A stretch of DNA of 15,300 nucleotides from an uncultured bacterium (GTDB taxonomy: Bacteria; Bacillota; Clostridia; Lachnospirales; Lachnospiraceae): positions 1-15,300 of the forward strand of contig CALFUE010000202.1 of NCBI GenBank assembly GCA_937916345.1, written 5' to 3'. Positions 15,259 to 15,300 of the stretch are shown here, in pieces (position 1 is the stretch's first letter; each line of letters begins with the position of its first letter). Below the pieces are notes generated by a model. That model made no database searches, was not told the origin of the DNA, and saw only the letters and a program-made list of their open reading frames with translations. A program made the translations under genes and the position numbers.

Positions 15259-15300
15259 GTGTGTGTAGCTCAGCTGGATAGAGCACTTGGCTACGGACCA
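15259..15300 (+). tRNA. tRNA-Arg(ACG), partial, cut by the window edge
   Basis: The 5' 42 bases of a tRNA fit the cloverleaf. The acceptor strand is GTGTGTG (15259-15265), then TA, a D stem GCTC/GAGC with loop AGCTGGATA, then A. The anticodon stem CTTGG is followed by loop CTACGGA, and the closing CCA agrees with the start of CCAAG. The anticodon ACG reads arginine CGN codons through inosine. The variable loop, T arm and 3' acceptor strand lie outside the window. Confidence 0.9.

Overview
The window looks like chromosome of a Gram-positive, low-to-moderate GC Firmicute. It is most likely a butyrate-forming clostridium of the Lachnospiraceae type. The main indicators are a butyryl-CoA:acetate CoA-transferase homologue, a SigI/RsgI sigma/anti-sigma pair, a LoaP-type NusG paralogue and AGGAGG-like ribosome binding sites. 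The assignment is inferred from protein families only. Every protein gene lies on the minus strand, so transcription runs from high to low coordinates. The one plus-strand gene is a tRNA-Arg(ACG) cut by the right edge.

Layout in the direction of transcription: pyrG (CTP synthase) overlaps loaP by ATGA. A near-consensus sigma-A promoter straddles the loaP stop codon. It is followed by a leader of about 170 nt with hairpins and an intrinsic terminator just before the next gene. Then come a Wzy/O-antigen-ligase-like membrane protein, a membrane-bound UDP-sugar 4,6-dehydratase of the PglF/CapD type, a Wzz-type chain-length protein with a degenerate C-terminal kinase-like domain, glmS and the CoA-transferase. 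These five genes overlap or have gaps of only 30-37 nt, so they could form one operon. A 68-nt nested hairpin follows. Next are sigI, rsgI, a SAM methyltransferase and guaA.

The genes appear to work together as follows. GlmS makes glucosamine-6-phosphate, the precursor of UDP-GlcNAc, which the dehydratase would use for a deoxy-amino-sugar. The ligase/polymerase and Wzz proteins would act on the lipid-linked polymer at the membrane. LoaP proteins are processive antiterminators that recognise an RNA hairpin in the leader of polysaccharide or antibiotic operons. The order loaP, promoter, hairpins, terminator, polysaccharide genes therefore suggests local control by antitermination, and this is the most interesting system in the window. 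SigI/RsgI is a separate membrane signalling module whose anti-sigma factor has a long acidic disordered extracellular tail.

No intergenic stretch exceeds 300 bases. I saw no insertion sequence, CRISPR array or phage gene.
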